Assembly: GCA_009801015.1 (NCBI GenBank)
Contig: VHZZ01000860.1
Location: 30,152 to 51,694, forward strand
Direction of reading: 5' to 3'
DNA from: Silene noctiflora
Lineage: Eukaryota > Streptophyta > Magnoliopsida > Caryophyllales > Caryophyllaceae
DNA length: 21,543 nucleotides
The notes below the pieces were generated by a model, which worked only from the letters and a program-made list of their open reading frames with translations, did not search any database and had not been told where the DNA came from. Of this stretch, positions 18,039 to 21,543 are shown in pieces. How positions within the stretch are numbered: the stretch's first letter is position 1; every line of letters begins with the position of its first letter. The position numbers were made by a program, and so were the translations under genes.

Positions 18039-18440
18039 TTACATAATGGGTTTAAATCCCATCCCTCTAGATGTCTCAATGACAACTTTCTTTAAAACGC
18101 CTTTCGTGAGAAGATCTGCAAGATTCTTGTCCGATCTTACATAATCTAGTGATATCACTCCAGTTTTGATCAGATTCTTTACAATATTGTGTCTCACTCT
18201 AATGTGTTTTCTCTTTCCATTGTATGAGTTATTCTTTGCCACTGTAATGGCCGCTTGAGAATCGCAATATAGAGACACTGATTGGTTGTCTTCTTCCATA
18301 AAGGCATACCTGCACAAAGATCCCTTAGCCATTAGGCTTCTTGTCCTGCTAACTCAAGAGCAATAAATTCAGATTCCATCGTTGATTTAACAATACAAGC
18401 TGTTTGGTTGACTTCAAAGAAATCGCCCCACCAGCTAAGG
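18039..18440 (-). pseudogene. RNase H region of the copia element (fossil)
   Basis: The open stretch contains SLYCDSQAAITVAKNNSYN, then KRKHIRVRHNIVKNLI, GVISLDYVRSDKNLADLLTKG and the terminal RGMGFKPI. This is the standard C-terminal RNase H end of plant copia polyproteins. Just upstream, weaker homology carries an ESEFIAL-like motif. Confidence 0.88.
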
Positions 18441-19600
18441 TAAATATGTAGCCGCTAGTAGATTTGACTTCATCATTATCAGATATCCAGTTAGCACGAC
18501 AATAACCTTCTAAAACAGAAAGAAATTTACCAAAATGTAAAACCCAATTTATGGTACCTTTGAGATATCTCAGGAGTCTAGTAAGAGCATTCTAATGGTC
18601 TCTATCGGGGTTATGAGTATATCTGATCATTCTACTAACTGCTATGCTATATCAGGACGAGTGCAATTCATCAAAAAAAATATAAGGCTACCAATGATCT
18701 TAGCGTACTCGGTTTGAGCTACAGGGTTACCCATGTTCTTTTTTAAATGTATGCTAGGATCATAAGGAGTTCGTAATGGTTCTAAATCAAAATGGTTACA
18801 TTTTCTCAAAACAATTTCCACGTAGTGTGCTTGATGTAGCACAAAGCCATTATTGAGTTTAGTCACTTTGATGCCTAAAATTACGTCGACTTCACCAAGA
18901 TCTTTCATATCAAATTTAGAGTTCAAAAAATTCTTGGTGGAAGTTACTACATCCATACTTGTGCCAAATATAAGCATATCGTCAATGTATAAGCATATAA
19001 TAATACAGTCAGCTCCAATAGTTTAGAAAAGACACAGGAATATCCATCACTTACCACGAAACCATTAGACACCAAAGTTTTGTTAAACTTATCATGCCAC
19101 TGATTTGGGGATTGTTTTAAGCCATACAAGGATTTCACAAGTTTACAAACCTTATGCTCTTGTCCGGGAATCACGAAACCTTCTGGTTGTTTCATGTTAA
19201 TTTGCTCGTCAAGATCTCGATTTAGAAATGTCGTCTTGACATCCATCTGATGTACAATTAGACCATGCAAAGAAGCAAGAGCAAACACCATTCTAATAGT
19301 AGCTATTTTGGTCACAGGGGCATAGATGTCAAAATAGTCTAAGTCCTTCTTTTGTGTACAACCTAAAGCTACAAGTCTAGCCTTAAACTTGTCTATAGAT
19401 CCATCCGCCTTAAGTTTCTTTTTGAATACCCATTTGAAATCCATTGGTTACAACCATTGGGCAAGTCTACCAATTCCCAAGTGTGATTATTCATAATCGA
19501 CTCAAGCTCGCTATTGACAGCTTCTTTCCAGAAGTTTGCATTTACTGATTTCATGGTTTTGCTAAAGGTTCTAGGATCTTCTACCATAAGATAGGCCTGG
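18441..19600 (-). pseudogene. Reverse transcriptase (RVT_2) region of the copia element (fossil)
   Basis: Clear motifs occur in order on the minus strand: ELESIMNNHTWELVDLP, DFKWVFKKKLKADGSIDKFKARLVALG, YAPVTKIATIRMVFALAS, VHQMDVKTTFLN, CKLVKSLYGLKQSPNQWHDKF, and later FDMKDLGEVDVILGIKV. These define the copia-type RT. The region is broken at several points. Confidence 0.9.
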
Positions 19601-20500
19601 AAGATCTTCTTAGATATCAACCTATGTTCAGTAACTAATGAAGTCAAGAAATCGGATCCAAAACTAGTTGCGATTCTAGGTCGCTTACTTCTTCTTGGTT
19701 CGATAGTCTCAGTGTTAGGGAGAAGTGTGGAGGAAGCATCACTAGTAGGAGATACATCAGATAAAGAAATAAAGGACAATGCAACATCTTTCTAGATTGG
19801 AAATATATGCTCAAAAAATTCAGCATCCCTGGACTTAAGAATATGACCAAAACAACTATTGTCAAGTTTAATAATAAATGTATATCCAGCGTTGTGTAAA
19901 GCATAACCGATAAAAATTGCATTAATAGTTTTGGGTCCGATCTTGGTCCGTTTAAAGTCAGCTAAACCCAACTTTGCCAAACTTCCCCATACTTTAAAAT
20001 ACTTCACATTTGGACTATGTCCTTTCAACAAATCATAAGGGGTTTTGTCTAATTTTTTATGAGGCGCCCTATTAAGAACATAGCAAGCAGACAAGATAGC
20101 CTCCCCCCACATATTATCGGGCATACCTGAACTGATTAGCATAGCGTTCATCATGTCTATTAATGTGCGGTTCTTACGCTCAGCTATACCATTCTGTTGA
20201 GGCGTACGTGGGGCATTGACTTCATGAATGATGTCGTTCTAATCACAATACTGTGCAAGTGACCCTGAATCGTACTCTCCTCCTCAATTTGATCTCACCG
20301 CCTGATCTTTCTATCCAGCTGGTTCCCAACTTCTGCCTTGTACATCTTAAACATTTGCTCTGCTTCATCCTTTATTTTGAGCCGATAAACATAAGTTAAT
20401 CTGGAATAATCATCCACCAAAGTACTGTAATAATGTTTGTTACCTCTACTCATTGTATTTTTAAAATCACCGAGGTCACTATGCACTAACTCAAGTAATT
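19601..20500 (-). pseudogene. Integrase region of the copia element (fossil)
   Basis: The catalytic core appears as HSDLGDFKN followed by YYSTLVDDYSRLTYVYRLK. Further on come MWGEAILSACYVLNRAPHKKLDKTP and a KYFKVWGSLA...GYALHNAGY segment, the typical end of copia integrase. A serine- and proline-rich linker to the RT follows. Several breaks are present. Confidence 0.85.
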
Positions 20501-20965
20501 CAGACGATCTATTTACGACTTTATTAAAAGGCTTTTTGGCATGCTTTCCTTTAACACATATTTAACATTTAGAAAAATCAGTATTTCGTAAGCTAGGAAT
20601 CATGTTCAGGCGTCTCATTTTCTTTATTGGCCCATTATTCACTTGTCCTAATGTAGCATGCCACATATCTAAAGATTCAACGATATAAATAGAATCTGGG
20701 TTCATTTGATTACCATCACTGACAGCATCTAGAACAAAAAGTCCAGGATTACAATAACCTTTTCCGACAAATTCACCATTCCTAGTGAGAACTAATATCC
20801 AAGATTCATAAACAACTTTAATACCAACATTATTCAAAAGAGGACCCGAAATTAAATTTTTACATAACAACGGAAGATGGAGCACATTGGTAAGCATTAG
20901 TTTCTTTCCCGCATTAAGTTTGAGAATAATCTTCCCTTTTCCGTGAACAGCTTCAGCGCTCGAGT
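20501..20965 (-). pseudogene. Protease C-terminus and pre-integrase region of the copia element (fossil)
   Basis: The minus strand reads GKGKIILKL...LTNVLHLPLLCKNLISGPLLN and then DMWHATLGQVN, the standard GAG_pre-integrase segment following the copia protease. The homology is cut at 20965, exactly where the TGTAACACCC end of another LTR begins. Confidence 0.82.
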
Positions 20966-21158
20966 TGTAACACCCTCATACCCCAAGGCACCTTATCAAG
21001 GGCTACCTCTAGATATGGAAGTGCTGCCATTTTGGTTACCCAAGGTAGTGTACATCACATAAACCATAATGAAACGTATACTTAAAGATTAACTTTAATT
21101 AAAAGGCTACAACTCCTAAAAATACAAATAAAAATCCAAATCCCAAAACTGTGATAAC
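20966..21158 (-). mobile_element. Third copy of the TGTAA...TTACA LTR family, partial
   Basis: Read on the minus strand, this segment ends GAGGGTGTTACA at 20966. It aligns along its whole length with the last 200 or so bases of the solo LTR at 343-1712, including ATTATGGTTTATGTGATGTACACTACC and CCTTGATAAGG. It interrupts the copia element. It stops at 21158, where the end of another LTR begins, so it is either split by that later insertion or truncated. The candidate duplication next to it (CGAGT, 20961-20965) cannot be paired within the window. Confidence 0.8.
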
Positions 21159-21543
21159 TGTAACACCCCCATACTCCAAAGTGCCTTACCAGGCCACCAT
21201 AGACATAGAGGTGCTACCATTCCGGTTTCCCAGGGCAATGATAATCAAATAGACAATAACGAAACAAGCTTTAATTATAGAATTTAACTGTTTACAACGC
21301 AAAGCCAAACTGTCTTAAACAAAGATACATCTGTATCAAAAACTGACAACTAAACTAACAAACGGTCACAGCGGAAGGCTTCTAGACTCGTGGTGATCTC
21401 CCAGCCTCCCATGCGCATGCGTAACAACCTGCTCAACCACTGCTCACTATCCCCGTATGGATCATCACAGATTACAAACACGAAAACGGGGTCAGTCACT
21501 GATAACACAAACCAAACATAGCAACACAGCACAAGCCACACCA
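21159..21543 (-). mobile_element. Fourth copy of the TGTAA...TTACA LTR family, running off the window
   Basis: The end TGTAACACCCCCATACTCC at 21159 is the reverse complement of a GGGGGTGTTACA terminus. Its inner part, read on the minus strand, contains TGACTGACCCCGTTTTCG and GATGATCCATACGGGGATAGTGAG, which match the block at 1355-1410 of the first solo LTR. It differs from the neighbouring copy at 20966-21158, so the two are separate insertions. Its far end, and any internal region, lie outside the window. A frame at 21350-21541 is not supported as a gene. Confidence 0.75.

Larger units (their letters stand above)
17007..20965 (-). mobile_element. Ty1/copia LTR retrotransposon fossil, 5' side cut by a later LTR
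   Basis: On the minus strand, pre-integrase, integrase, RVT_2 reverse transcriptase and RNase H homologies follow in copia order. A noncoding stretch, a polypurine tract and a 3' LTR come after them. Gag and the 5' LTR are not in the window; homology ends abruptly at 20965, where another LTR family begins. Coding lies in about seven open pieces with roughly ten breaks, so the element is old. The lineage within copia is not assigned with confidence. Confidence 0.85.

Noticed and set aside
1-21543. CRISPR array, prokaryotic operons, tRNA or rRNA genes
   Set aside because: The spaced palindromes in the LTRs resemble a repeat-spacer pattern at first glance, but they are 12 bp with 7- to 10-bp gaps inside an LTR promoter. 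No tRNA or rRNA sequence was recognised on either strand.

Overview
This window is plant nuclear DNA, almost certainly from a flowering eudicot. The evidence is Athila-lineage Ty3/gypsy coding, plant-type Ty1/copia coding, a two-domain DUF26 (Gnk2-type) secreted protein, Tourist-like and fold-back MITEs and an L1-type LINE tail, all set in AT-rich DNA. The order cannot be fixed from the sequence; Caryophyllales is only a hunch from the two CG-rich palindrome families carried by the LTRs. Only one host gene is visible, and the rest is a nest of transposable-element fossils.

Layout. (1) 1 to about 10766, plus strand: the 3' nine-tenths or so of an old Athila-type Ty3/gypsy element, in the order gag, protease, RT, RNase H, integrase, spacer, post-pol env-position ORF, 3' noncoding, polypurine tract, 3' LTR. 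Its gag region is split by a 1370-bp solo LTR (343-1712) of another family, flanked by a perfect 5-bp duplication. (2) 10767-12585: a small host island with one intact DUF26 gene on the minus strand (11016-11906), a TATA box upstream and a poly(A) signal downstream. (3) 12586-13792: two MITEs, a 164-bp fold-back element and a 779-bp Tourist-like element with TAA duplications and a 31-bp A run. (4) 13793-16278: AT-rich DNA with a degenerate CACTACTCCCG repeat, split by a second solo LTR (14252-15960) related to the first. (5) 16290-16555: a 5'-truncated LINE tail with an exact 11-bp duplication. (6) about 17007-20965, minus strand: a decayed Ty1/copia element with its 3' LTR, cut on its 5' side by a third LTR of the solo-LTR family (20966-21158). 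That LTR in turn abuts a fourth related LTR (21159 to the window end).

Insertion order can be read directly. The Athila and copia elements are the older layers, and members of one LTR family (TGTAA...TTACA ends, perhaps Tekay-type chromovirus) landed later in both and in the AT-rich repeat. The most notable signal is regulatory-looking. This LTR family carries a roughly 19-bp-phased array of the palindrome ACTCGNCCGAGT upstream of its TATA box. The unrelated Athila element carries five copies of a different CG-rich palindrome, AGGCGCACNGTGCGCCT, one pair also just upstream of its LTR TATA box and one copy next to a TATA-like site ahead of the env-position ORF. No complete new system of genes was found; these promoter-linked palindrome arrays and the possible CRK-exon status of the DUF26 gene are the points most worth following.
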